64,000 nt of DNA. It comes from Aquila chrysaetos chrysaetos (Eukaryota > Chordata > Aves > Accipitriformes > Accipitridae). Positions 48,401 through 60,400 of this stretch are shown here, piece by piece. The notes under the pieces are model-generated. The model was not told the origin of the DNA and ran no database searches. It saw nothing but the letters and a program-made list of their open reading frames with translations. Each line of letters starts with the position of its first letter. Within the stretch, counting starts at the first letter, position 1. Position numbers and translations under genes: made by a program. The DNA lies in contig NC_044029.1 of NCBI RefSeq assembly GCF_900496995.4, forward strand, positions 1,426,001-1,490,000, in the 5' to 3' direction.

Positions 48401-51400
48401 TCTCCACCCGAGGGACTGCCAACGCACAGGTTTGCGTTCGCTGCAGCGCGGTTACGCCTGACTCAGCCTGGTGAGAACCTGACTGGAAACCAAAGTCCCC
48501 TTCCCTGGGGACGAAACGGCGCTCGCACAGCTGTTACCTGCAAATTGGAAATCCCCACTGCCGTGATAACTCCGAACATCACGAGGAACATGCCTCCGAT
48601 CACAGGGGCGGGTATGCTGGCGAGCATCGCCCCGACTTTCCCGAAGATGCCACCCAGGAGCATGGCGCAGGCTCCGGCAACGATCACCGTTCGGCTCCCT
48701 ACCTGGGGCAAGAGGAAGAGGAGGCAGTCGCGCACCGACCGGTGCGGAGAGGCGAGGGACGGCGGGCGCCGGCGCAGGGGCTGCGCCTCTGGCCGAAGCG
48801 CTCGATGGCACATTCGGCCACAGGTTCAGGCGCAGCCGCCGGCGAGCTGGGATGCTCACGCTGCGCGGGAAGCATCGGTATTTGCACGCTAGTAAATATT
48901 CATCATGAAAGGCACTCCGAGAGCAATCGTGGATCCACACCTATTTACTTGGTGTTATCCTCTTTCCTACTGTCGTCAGGACTTTAACGGTTTGCTGTTA
49001 AACAAAAGATTTATTATTAAGAGCACAGTAATCCCACACACACAGCTTTGCTCTCGCTCCAGCCTAGAAATGTCTTGGCATATCCACAGGCTGGCACTGC
49101 AAGCACCCAGTCAATTCACACAACCCTTCCATCAGGGTTTGGATTGCCATCTAAAAATGGCTTTCAATGAGGTGTCCCACACCAATCCCTCCATTCCCTG
49201 GAGACCAAGATTTGGGAGACCAGAGTTGGCTGGCTGCTCCAGTCCCAAGCTCTGGGATCTGATATATCCTTTCCATGGTCAACAAGTGGCTAATAAGAAG
49301 CGGAGAAGTCTCTTGGTCTGTCCCTATCTCTCATCACCCATCTAGCTTCAGTAAAACCATTTTTTTCTCTTTTTTTTCCCCTAGGAAGAGCCAGGGTGGC
49401 CTTTTCTTGGTTGGGCACTACAACAAAGACAGGACAAAGCACCAAGCCATGCCTTTCATCCAGATCTGTTAGAGCATGCGAATAGGAAAGAAAAAGAGTA
49501 TCTGCCGAACAAAGGGATGAAAGAGAAATTTACAGACTATGGAAACTAAAAAGAAAAGCAGCAATATTTATTAGACTTTCAATTCAAGATACCCCTGGCC
49601 ACACCAAAACTTGGACAGCTTCAAGAATCATGCTAAGATTTAAAATGTTCATGTCTTAGGCAGGGAAACTCCATAATCCTCTGCAAACATTTTATAATTC
49701 AATTAAATATTTTAATCCCTCCCTTTAAATATCTGAAGAATGTCATATTTACAGGACAGGCTTTTTGTGAATGCTTTTACCAAAAACATTCCCAGTAACT
49801 AGTAGTTTCTCTTTTTAAGTATTTCTTAACCATGTCCCTTTAAAATACTTTAAGTCTTACTTGATTGTGAAAGATAAATGAAAAAGATTTGGTGGGGCAT
49901 TTCAAAATAAAATCATGCATTGCCTTCAGGTGGTCTTTTTATATTCCTTGGCTTAAAACCTTGGCACACCATTACCATCAAAACTGTAATCCAATAAAAG
50001 CCAACAGATCTATTTGTTCCAGGATTAGAATGAAGATTCAGATTCTTAATTTGCCAAAATGTCAAATTACCCAGTTGACCTTAAAGGCAAATCCACTGAT
50101 ACCACAACTGTGAGCATATGCTGCTAAAGCCTCTAGTTTAGAGTTTGTTTCAATTATGTCAGGAAAACAAGAAAATCAGTTCTCTTTCTTAAGGTCGAAG
50201 GAACTGCACAGTTCCCTACTATCTACATGGTGCCTCTGAGGTCTTTACCTCGCCTTAAAATCCTCCTCCTCTTTTCTTGGAAATGAGAGCTTAGTACTGG
50301 CATGCTGGGCTTCATCAAGCAGCTTAAATATAGGTGCCTGGTGCCATTTAAGATGTTGCACCGTGGCAGCTTCCAGCAGCTTCTCCTTGCCTTACCTGAC
50401 AGCCCCTGTGGATATCTGAGATCTCCAAAGCTGTTTCAGGTGGTGCTGGACGCCTCTGCTTAAGCAGAGGAAACAAGTCCCTTGCATTTCTATTTGTTAC
50501 GGAAAAATGTGTTTCCCACGTAAAAAAACCAAAACAAAATCTGCCTTGTGCTCTCAGCATCCCCATCTATCCCAGCCGGAGTCTTTACACTGATTTAAGG
50601 TTGACTGAGATGAGACTGTATTTTCTGCTCTCTTCAGTGCGAACAAAGTGAGCAGAGGTGGGATCTAAGGGAAACATCTCTCCTGAGTCGGCAAGGGTGG
50701 CATGTCCACGTGAAGGACTTAGCGTACATGGGGCCAACACGTCCTATACTCTGATAATTACGAGTCTGGGCAGTTCTGCACTCTGCTACATCCCATAGGC
50801 ACAATGTATGCAGCAAACTACATGTCAGGAAAGAATGGGCTCAGGAATGTGGTCAGTATGCACAGATTTCATAGTGACAAGGTACATGTGGCAACAGACT
50901 AAACTGGGCTCCATGCGGACATCCAGACAGCCCTTGCTGCTGGAAGCAGCCACCTCGGTCAAACACTAACGCTTCAGTCTGTGAAAAACGGTTATTGTGA
51001 GTGAGGTTTATAAAATCCAGTGAAATAAGCAATATTATAGAGTGGGAGCCATAAGTCAAATTCTGCACCTATTTACTGACTCATAGCTCTGCTGACATGA
51101 CATTGCTTATTTGACAATGATTTTAAAATGTTCTCCAGTTGGCTGCCGGATGTACCCATCCCCCTGGCTGTAAAGCTTAGCGAAAATCTACCATCTGATT
51201 GTCAAGCTTATCTCTGGAAATTTCTTTCCTTTGTAAGAGCAGTAAGATACTGAAGGGATTCACAAAACTTTATAGAGAAGTAAAAACATAAACCTTTGCC
51301 ATCACATTTTATAATCCCAAAGAAACAGCCTACCTTTCACATGATTGCCATCCTTGGGTTATAAAAATTCTGGATTTGAAGCCCTATTAAATCTTTTCTT

Positions 51401-54400
51401 TTCCTTTGTTTTCCTTTCTTTCCCTTTCTCTTCTTTCCTTTTTTTTCCCCTTTCTTTTCTTTCGTTTTCTCTTTCCCTCTCCTCTCCTCCCCTCTCCTCT
51501 TTATAAATGTATTTAGGAAGACAGATAGACAGAGAGAGAGAGACAGGCGGATCGTCTTTGATAAAGCCAGTCCTCGGGGAGTTTCCAGGTGTAGCTCAGG
51601 TGCAACCCGCTCCCTCTAGTCTCACCTAATCCACGTGCCCTGCGTAACAGCCGCGGGCGCTCGTCCCACGTGCAGACCACCGGCGGACGAAGGGACGGAC
51701 CGGCCGCCCCCGTGAGACGACCCGTCGCGCTGCCGCGGCGGCCGCCCACGCGCCAGGGCACGTTTTATCCCCCCGTGCCTTGCAGGAGGTGGGCTAAGAT
51801 CGCATCCCCGGTCCGGCAGGCACCCACGCGCGCCCCTCCGTCGTACAAACACCCCCCCGGGGAGGGCCAGGGCACCGCAGCCCCCTGCCGCGGCGAGGCT
51901 CACCTTGGTGATGCCCAGGGCCCCCACGTTCTCGCTGTACGACGTGGTGCCGTTCCCCGTCCCCCAAGCCCCGGCCAGGAGGCAGCCGATGCCTTCCACC
52001 CCGATCCCGCGGCTGACGGCGTGTTTCGGCGGCGGCGGGGCCCCGGACAGGCGGGCGCAGGCGTAGTAATCTCCCACGGACTCCAGCATGGAAGAAATCA
52101 CCCCGGCTAAGATGCCGAATATCCCAGCCGGGCTGACGGTCGGCACTCCCCACTGGCCTGCAAGTAAAGAGCTCGGTTCGGGCTGGTGGGGCACGTTTGC
52201 CCCGAAATCTGTGGTGGGCTGGGGCGCGGAGAACAGCGGGGGCGTTTATGGGTGTTTGCTTGATTTTTGGCATAAGCGGAGGCGCGAGCCGGAGCGGGGA
52301 GCGGCACGGCGGGATGGGGAAAAGCAGGGCGGGGGGGGGGGGGGTAGCGGTACCTGGGTAAGGCAGCCGAAACCAGGGAGCCTGGGACAAAACGTCCCCA
52401 CGGGTGTCCGTCCGGGCCAGGTGGCCGTAGCTGGAGGGGTCCGCGGGGAGGACGTCGGTCACCGTCAGCACGTAGCAGAGCAGCCAGCTCAGGGAGAGCC
52501 CCAGCAGCACCTGCCCGTCACACGCAGCAGTGGGGTCCCCTTAGGGTACGGCCGCGTCGCTGGCACAGTCGGGGGGGGACAAGGTGTCCTCCCCGCCCGA
52601 CCCTTTCCCCTGCACGTGGAATGGAGGCGGAGGGTCCCGGTGGCCCTCCCTCCTTCCCTCCCTCCCCACGGTCAGGGCCGTGGGGACCCTCTCCCCCTCT
52701 GCCCGCTCGCCGCGCAGGCTGGGCTGGGAAGCGCTAATTCGGCTGGACAGGAGCGGGAAGAGCCCAGGCAGCCCGGGGAGGGTGAGGAGAATCCCTCTCC
52801 CGCGATCGCCGGGTCTCCAAGAACCCCAACGTACCGGGAAGATCTGGAAGAGGTAGACCGGAGAGAGGTGGCACTTCTTGCCTCTCTGGTAAAATGGCAG
52901 CGGCACAGAGACATCCTTCAGGTACTGAGAGAACAGAACTATAAAAGAAATAGTCCTAGGAGGAGGGAAAACCAGACCATGAGACAAAGTGGGTGCCCAG
53001 CTCCCCACCTGGCCCCACATTAACTGAAAACCTGCTACCCAAGGACCCAGGACTCCAGAGGACCCCAAAAAACAGGCTCTCAGCACCGGAGGGTGGCTCC
53101 CCACGCCACCAAGCCTGAGGTGGAACAAGCTTTCCATCGTACTCCACCCATCGCTCCTCTGCATTCGCGAGCATTTTTTTCCCCCCTTTTGTTTCAAGAC
53201 TGATCCCCCACATAGTGCATCAGTGGGTACGACACCGTTGCAGGAAGCTTAAAAATGACACTTGAGTAAAAGAAAGACCTGAGAAATGTGCAAGGTCCAG
53301 GCAGGTTATGTAGGAATCTGTCCCTGAATCTCTGTGTAATTCAGATATACTGGAAATACAGGATTTAGTGGTTTCCTGATTTCAGGTTTACCGACGCTGC
53401 ACCGCAAGTGGCAAAAAGCTCCTAAATGGCACAGAGTAAAAGAAAGAGGATTTGATTCGGCTGTGCAAGTGCCTGTTTTGAAAGAAAAAAAGCCACGGTG
53501 GGACTGCGGGGCCGCACAGCGGAGGGGTCCTCCAAGGCTGGGGTGCTCACGTGTGCCCCCGGCAGCACCCGGGGCTCGTTCTGGTGGCAGCGACCCCGAG
53601 GTGCGGCCCCTCTCCCACCCCTCGCGCAGGACACGTCCCCTGCGAACGGCAGCGCAGCCGGGAGCGCTCACAGCACGACCCGTCTGCCCGCCGTGCGTCC
53701 CCCCGAGAACGGGCAACCAGGTGAAGGTGGAGGGAGCACAGACTGGGCAGCCCACCCTGATTGCCGAGCTGGTAGAAGACCTTGGACATTTTCCTCCTGT
53801 GTTAACCAGGCCTCTGAAGGGCTCCTTTTTTTGTAACAGGTCTAAATTGTATACATTGAGTGAATTCATCCAGATAGGGTTTGGCGAGAAATCGATTGCA
53901 CCAGCTGAAGTGCACTGACAGTGCAGGGAAAACTGGTAGTTTTCCACGCGTGAAAAGGTGACGAGCTGTAGGTGCAATATTCACGGGCAGGCAGAATACC
54001 AGCGGTGCAAAGGAAACGCTGGCCTCACCTCGCTGCAAAGACACACCACGACATACAGCCGAAGGTTGTCTATCAGTCACAATTCAAAGCACCGAATGGC
54101 GGGAGGCGGAAAGTCTGAGGAGGAACTGGTTTCCATTTCTGAAGCTACAGAGCCCAGACAGACTGCGTCAGTGCACATTTTGTGCGTTTGCACTAACAAA
54201 GGTGCTCGTAGCCTTATGAATCACTGCAGAGCCATCGTCTATCTCGGGTAGGTGTCACTGCTTGTTATTCAGGTTGCCTGACACATTCCATTAACAAATG
54301 CTATTTTCAGCTGCTTATAATTCTGCCTAACTTTACCCATTCAGGATGAAAATTTCCATGGAAAACGTCTGCCTCAGGGCAAGTATTTCTGGAAAAATAA

Positions 54401-57400
54401 ATCCCAAACCTATTTCAAAGTGTGATGTTCAGGAAATAGACATAGTATGTAGCCTGTCTTAAGAGGTCATTTTGCCTGGAGCAGTAGCAGGGTCTGCTTA
54501 TGACCTGGAGCAGAAATTTGACGTTTAGTAGAACTTTTTCTTTGAGGTAAATGATACTGCTCTTTCTCACAAAAATCTGCTCAGGTATGCTCAGTCTGTA
54601 ACAATGATCATTCATCCCAGGTCCCAAGCAGTCAGGAGAAACATCTCAGGCTTTAGCATTTGCAGCCCATAAAGATTCTGAGTCTTCTGAGTACGTCCCA
54701 GCCTTGCCCAGCAATGAACTGTGTATGGACCATCACCAGGGAGCAAGTGAGCACGCACTAGACCAGTTTCTTGAGGCAACAGTGGGTATCGCCCATCATG
54801 GGGGCTCTGGGATGTGGTGGGGCTGAACAGAAGGGCTGAGACCACATGGCTCATGTCTTCCACCTTCTTCATCACCGCTCTCCCTCTTTCCCTAATGACA
54901 CTCATGGAGCATGGAGAAGGCAGCAACAGAGGACACAACTGAGATGGCTGAGAGCACAACGATCAGGTTGGGGCTAAGGTGTCAGTCAGGAAGGAAAGGA
55001 CTGGGATTAGTACAGGTAGAGGATGGGACAGAAATGAACCAGACAGAAAGGGTGACCCGGGTTGAGAGTAGGGGCACGGGCTGGAGGACTGGGACCCTGT
55101 TAATGGAGCAGCACAGTTGGACAAAGAAGTCAAGCGAGAGTCTGAGGTTAGGAGCCAGTGGCTGGAGAAGGGAGGCAGAAAAAGGAGGTAGTCCAGACAA
55201 GGATATACAGTTTGAAGGGAAAATTCAGACTGGCTAAGCAAAGGGGCTAGGACAAATCACCAGAGCTGGAGAACAGGACAACAAGCCAGAGATGTGGTGG
55301 GAGAAACAATGGTGAAAGGAAAGCTGGGTCGCAGGCAGGATTTGGAGTTGTATGGGATGCTGGTGGAAGAGACCAGTTAGGTGAGGAACTGGGGGTGGAG
55401 AAGAGAGGTGGCTTTGGGGTCTGGGAGGGCAGGCGCAGGGAGGAGAAGAGAATGAGAGACCAGCGGACTGGAGCACGTCCCCAGAACGGCACGCTGCCTT
55501 CCCGGGGCGCAGTCAAACCCGGCCCCTGGGTCTCCAAAGGCAGCTCGGAAAGCACTAGCAAACTGATGGGAGTCCATAGAGAGGGTAACAACCTACTCCT
55601 GTTGCATGTTATCCCAAGCTGAAGTCTGCATTAGGGATCTGAAGGTGCCAAATCTGCAGGGGAACCACGCAGTGGCATCTCTACCTTTTTAATTCATTTC
55701 TGAAATACCAAGGAAATTCTGCCACCAAGCACACTCGTACACTCACGCACAAGGGCACTCACACCAGTGTGCCTGAAAGAGCACTCAATGCTGCAAAGCC
55801 ACATGGGCAGACATTTCCAGAGCCCCCCAGGCCCTCTGTGGAGAAAACAACTCCTCTGCATCATGTGAAAACAACACATAAAGTACCAGCTATTTTAACT
55901 CAAGGAGTACCTAACTTTGAGTGCCCAACTTTGTCATTTTAGGAATGTCTTTTTAACTTAAATAATGGGTGTGTAAGACAGTGTACGCACACAACTGTGA
56001 TGGAGATTGCCCCCAGGAACAACACACAGGAAAGACGTTTCTCTGCTGACCCATGACCTTTGGATTTTCACAAAAATCAGATTTTTTAACTCATTTTGGG
56101 GGTTTTGCTTTGTTGCTGAGGGCTCTAACCTCCTGGGGGTGGGGGAACTATGCCACGCTGCTGCCTTGCACAAGCCTGCCGTACGTTAGCGCTCAACAAA
56201 TAAACCTCGAACCCAGGGGAACCCTGCTACAGACTGCAACACTTAGTTTTGTATTAGAGGTAGGTGGTTTCAGCTTTCCCATTGGGAAGGGAGACTCACA
56301 TGAATGCTATGCCCCAGTGCTGCCCAGCCTCGTCCCCAGCCGAGTCAAAGAGAGGTAGCGCAACCAAGGTGATGGTGGGGGCAATTGTCAGGGGGCCGAT
56401 GAACCTCATCAGAAATCCGATCAGGCCAGAAAATCCAACGAAGATTTGAAAGCAGGAAGCTACGATGACAGCTCCTTGCACCTGGAAAAATGGAGGAGAG
56501 CAGCGGTCGAAGGGAGCTCCAGCTGCTGAGCCTTTCCTTCGTACGTCGGTGCAAATCCAGCGTCAGAGCCAGGCTCAGCCTCCAGGGACAGACCGGCACG
56601 GAGGCCTCCTGCTGACTACAGCAAAGCCTGGCTGAGCATTACGTGTGGGGAAGGACCACCAAAGCACCAGCACACCAACTCCCCCCTCGGCTGATGGAGT
56701 GAGACCTCACCGGGGCTCATTTTGTTCCAGAGACCCCTTCCTCCCCGTCCTCTTGGGCCACCCAAGCATGCATCGGCTTCCCTGCACTCTCTCCTCCTGC
56801 TCCCCCAAAACGCATGGGAAAAGCTTTTGCTCTGAAAACGGGAGCAGGGCCATGGTCTCTACTCATCTCCCATCTGGGAAGGGCTTGGGGCACTTCAGCA
56901 CACTGGTAGGGCAGGTGGGTCATTACAGCCTCTGTTTTTTTCTGAATATTGGTTTCCCTCCAGGGACACATTTATCACCCTGAACTTTCCTGTGTTGGAC
57001 AATCACTGCTAAGTAGCCAGCAATTACAACCTGAAACGCCGTTTGCTGCTCATGTCAGCTCCAGGCAGGGGACTCGGGGTGAGGGTGCTCTCTGCCTTCA
57101 TCGGTTTGGTGATAAACCCAGGCTGGGTCCTCTGTGGTGCTGAGCACCTTCCCTTCCCCGGCTCCAGAGGGAATAGAAACACGAGGGCCGGGGTTTCTCC
57201 CAGCCTGAAGGGAGAAGGCAGCAGTGCCCTTGTGATAGATTTACAGGTACCAGTAGGGAGGGCAGCCTGTGCTGCACAGCAAATCCTTCGTGAACTCGCA
57301 GCGCTTCCCAAGTGCTTTGCAGAGCAGCCCAACGATCGGATCAACAGAGGCAAATTTAGCCACTTACTCTGGTGAGGCAATAGATGTAGAACAAGACAGT

Positions 57401-60400
57401 GAGATCCCTGACCTCTCCTCCTCTCTTTTGACTACCTAAGAATGCACTTTTCCTTAATATTTACAGTAAGTTTTGCCCTCGCATTTCTTTTTGCTAGGTT
57501 TCCTGTGCTTAGACAGGGTCCCTTCCTTGGAAACATCTTCCCTCCCTTCCTTCCTCAAGGCTAACCATGCTTCATGGAGAAGGAATCTGGCTGGACCAGT
57601 GGAGACTTGGCAGGGACCATAAATCACCCAAGGTCTGCGTGTCCCCTGTTCAGCAGCAGTGAAGCACCTGCTTTTTTGCCAGAGAAAAGATGCTTAGGAA
57701 GCTGCAACAGGGTGAGGGCCAAGGTCCATTGGGGATGGAGGGTTCTCCAGCAATGATGGCCCTGCCACAGTCAGGCGCTCTTCTGAAAGCAAACAGCCCT
57801 GACACAGAGCAGGTGCCACTGAAAATGTAATATACCTCTCGCATCCGCGTCTGCCAGACTTCGATGAACTCTGGTGAAGAGGCATTCACCAGGGTGGCGT
57901 TCTGTGTCCAGGCAGGGCACTTCCACTTGGGGAGAGACAGCATGGCCAGGGTGGGGGTCAGGAACGCAAAAGTCCCTCCTTGAATAATGGGCAACCTGGA
58001 AGGAGAGCAGAGGGAAAAGATGATGAGTGGGAATGCTAGAAACCCAGCTCCATAGGGGTGAGAGAAAGGAAAGCAAAAGAAATTTAAAAATCAGTCTGCC
58101 CATGGCCTCTGGCAGTATCTTTTGAAATGTTCTGGCAGGTCTCCAGCACTGACCATGGGTGGGAATTGCTGCCCATTGCACTCAAGAGCAATGGCCCGGG
58201 GCGGGAAGAGCTCAGGTTCAAACGCCAGCAATGGAGGGACACATCAGTGCTGCAGTCAAACTCTGCTACCCCACGTTAAGGAAAAAGTAATCCTCTTAAG
58301 GCACGGTGAGACAACAGAGCTGCACAGAGTAAAACAACAACCAAAGGAAAAAGCTGGAGGAGGGGAGAAGACCAAGGAAGAAAGATGGTGAAACTCTGAA
58401 GAAAAGCTCAGCATCAGCCTAGGCCCAAATCTTGCCAATATCCAGTTGCTTCCTCCGTCCCATTCAGCTGCCTCGGTTTTCTTCACAACCTGCTCGTGAA
58501 CACAAGGACATGCACTGGCTGCTCCCCGCATCACAGCCATCCTCAGACTGAAGGCAGTAGAAAATGGGACTTGGCTTTCAGTACACCAGGTTTTAAAGCT
58601 AATTCCTCTGCCCTGTTTCCACGGACACTGAAAAGGAGACCTGCATGGATGGGTCTGAGACCATGGCTCTCCCCCAACACCGTGTGTCTCCTGGCTTAGA
58701 GGAACCCTCACCCTGGAGACCCTCAGGCTATATAGCAAGGAGCTCGCACCTCCAGAGATGCTCAGCACCGGCTTCGTACAGAGCTTCGTACAGCGGAGCC
58801 GGTGCTGCCGGGAGCTCCGCCAGCCTCTTCTCTGTCCACCCATGGAGAAACGGAGACAGAGACCTCAAAGTCCTGACTGGCTCTTCAAAGCCCCGCAGGC
58901 ATTAAGCCCCCACTGCAGTGCAAGTCGTTTTGGCCCTAACGTGCTCGAAAACCCCAAAGCTGCCCGAGGGCGCGGGATGGCACAGCAGCTCTGAACCAGC
59001 CGAGGAAGAGCTCCGAGGTGCCTCTGGTTCCTCCATTTAGGAAGCGGCCCCCAAAGCAACCTCTCCTTGCGCCAGGAGCTCTTGTGCTGCCTGCTCAGAA
59101 AAGCAGCGGGGCAATGAGCCGGGTGAGTGCTTTTGTAGGGCACGGATTTCCCTGAACCAGAGGCATTTCCACCACTCTCTGGAAAGCACTGAAAAATAAG
59201 AGACGGCATAGCTGTATCAGCACCACGTCTCTGTCACCTAAAACAAATATTTATACCACTGCAATTACTCATGCCATGCACAACCAAAGCACTGTCAAAG
59301 CTTTGCCAGTAAGTTATATTTGAATATCAGTCATCCGTGGAGTCACTTATTTACGGCACTCGGCCAAATATGTTGCAGCCTTCAAAGGATTTTGCTGGGC
59401 AAGGCAAAAAGCAAACAAAAAGAAACAGAGAAGGCCCAGTGCCACCACTGTTGAATTAACAATAGATTTATAGCTCCCGCTGCATTGGCCCTCAAGCTAT
59501 TTCACAGCCAGTGCTGGCATGGGTGGGCTTGGGGCAAACGGGGGTGCTGAGGCGATGCATACGGGGCACGCTGAGCTCTTTCCAGCGGGGTTTGCAAGAG
59601 GGAAAGCTGCAGGTTTAGGGAAGGAAATGTCACGCTCTGATCATCACTACGTGATGTCCAAGCGTCTGCTAAGAAGAGCTCACCATGATGGCAAGCGACC
59701 TGTCTCTCCCCTCAGGAGCCTCTTGGATAGTGTCTCCAGTGACTGCCTGGGACACATCGCTGCTTTTTCACGCTGTGTAACGTGACTGAGCTGCAGGTTG
59801 CATTGGGTCGGGCTTTTCTCTTGGCTATTTCTTCTGGAGGGCTGCTCCTGAACTGCACTCGCTCTTGGTGGGAACCTCCCCAGCTTCGTGGCCAGTTCCC
59901 ATCCGTTCGTTCACGTGCCAACATTGTCTTTTAGCCAAAATGGTTTCTCCCTGCCTGATGCCCCCCTGCTTCTCTCCCAGACTAGTTGCAGGCTGCAGCC
60001 GTACCCCCCTGAGCCGCCCCTTTGCCACGCTAACCAGGCCAGCCTCTGTAAGACAGACGGTCTGCCTTCCCCATGCCACGTGAACAGATCATCTCCATAC
60101 CTCTCCTCCTCTGAATTAGTCTTTCTTAAATACAGACACCGGGAACCATGCAGAGTGCTTAGCTGAGGGCTCCCCAGGGCCTTGGAGAGTGGCACGGATG
60201 TTTTCCAGGAAAAAGCATCCCTTCCAACTCGTTATTTACCACTTTTCTGGCTGTCTTGCTGGTGACTTATGGCTATCAACTACTACAGGGTTTTAGAAAA
60301 CAGTAAAAGGAGAAAAAAAAAAAAATCTGCTTCCAGCTGTCTCCTCAGGCTTGGTTTGCCTCCGGCCACACGGCAGGCTGAGTCCCACCTTCCCTGCAGG

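Noticed and set aside
51794-53023. Long plus- and minus-strand frames of 238-311 codons over the SLC23A4 CpG-rich block
   Set aside because: Only the parts bounded by splice sites in the transporter frame match the SLC23 family. The rest are intron read-through or antisense shadows.
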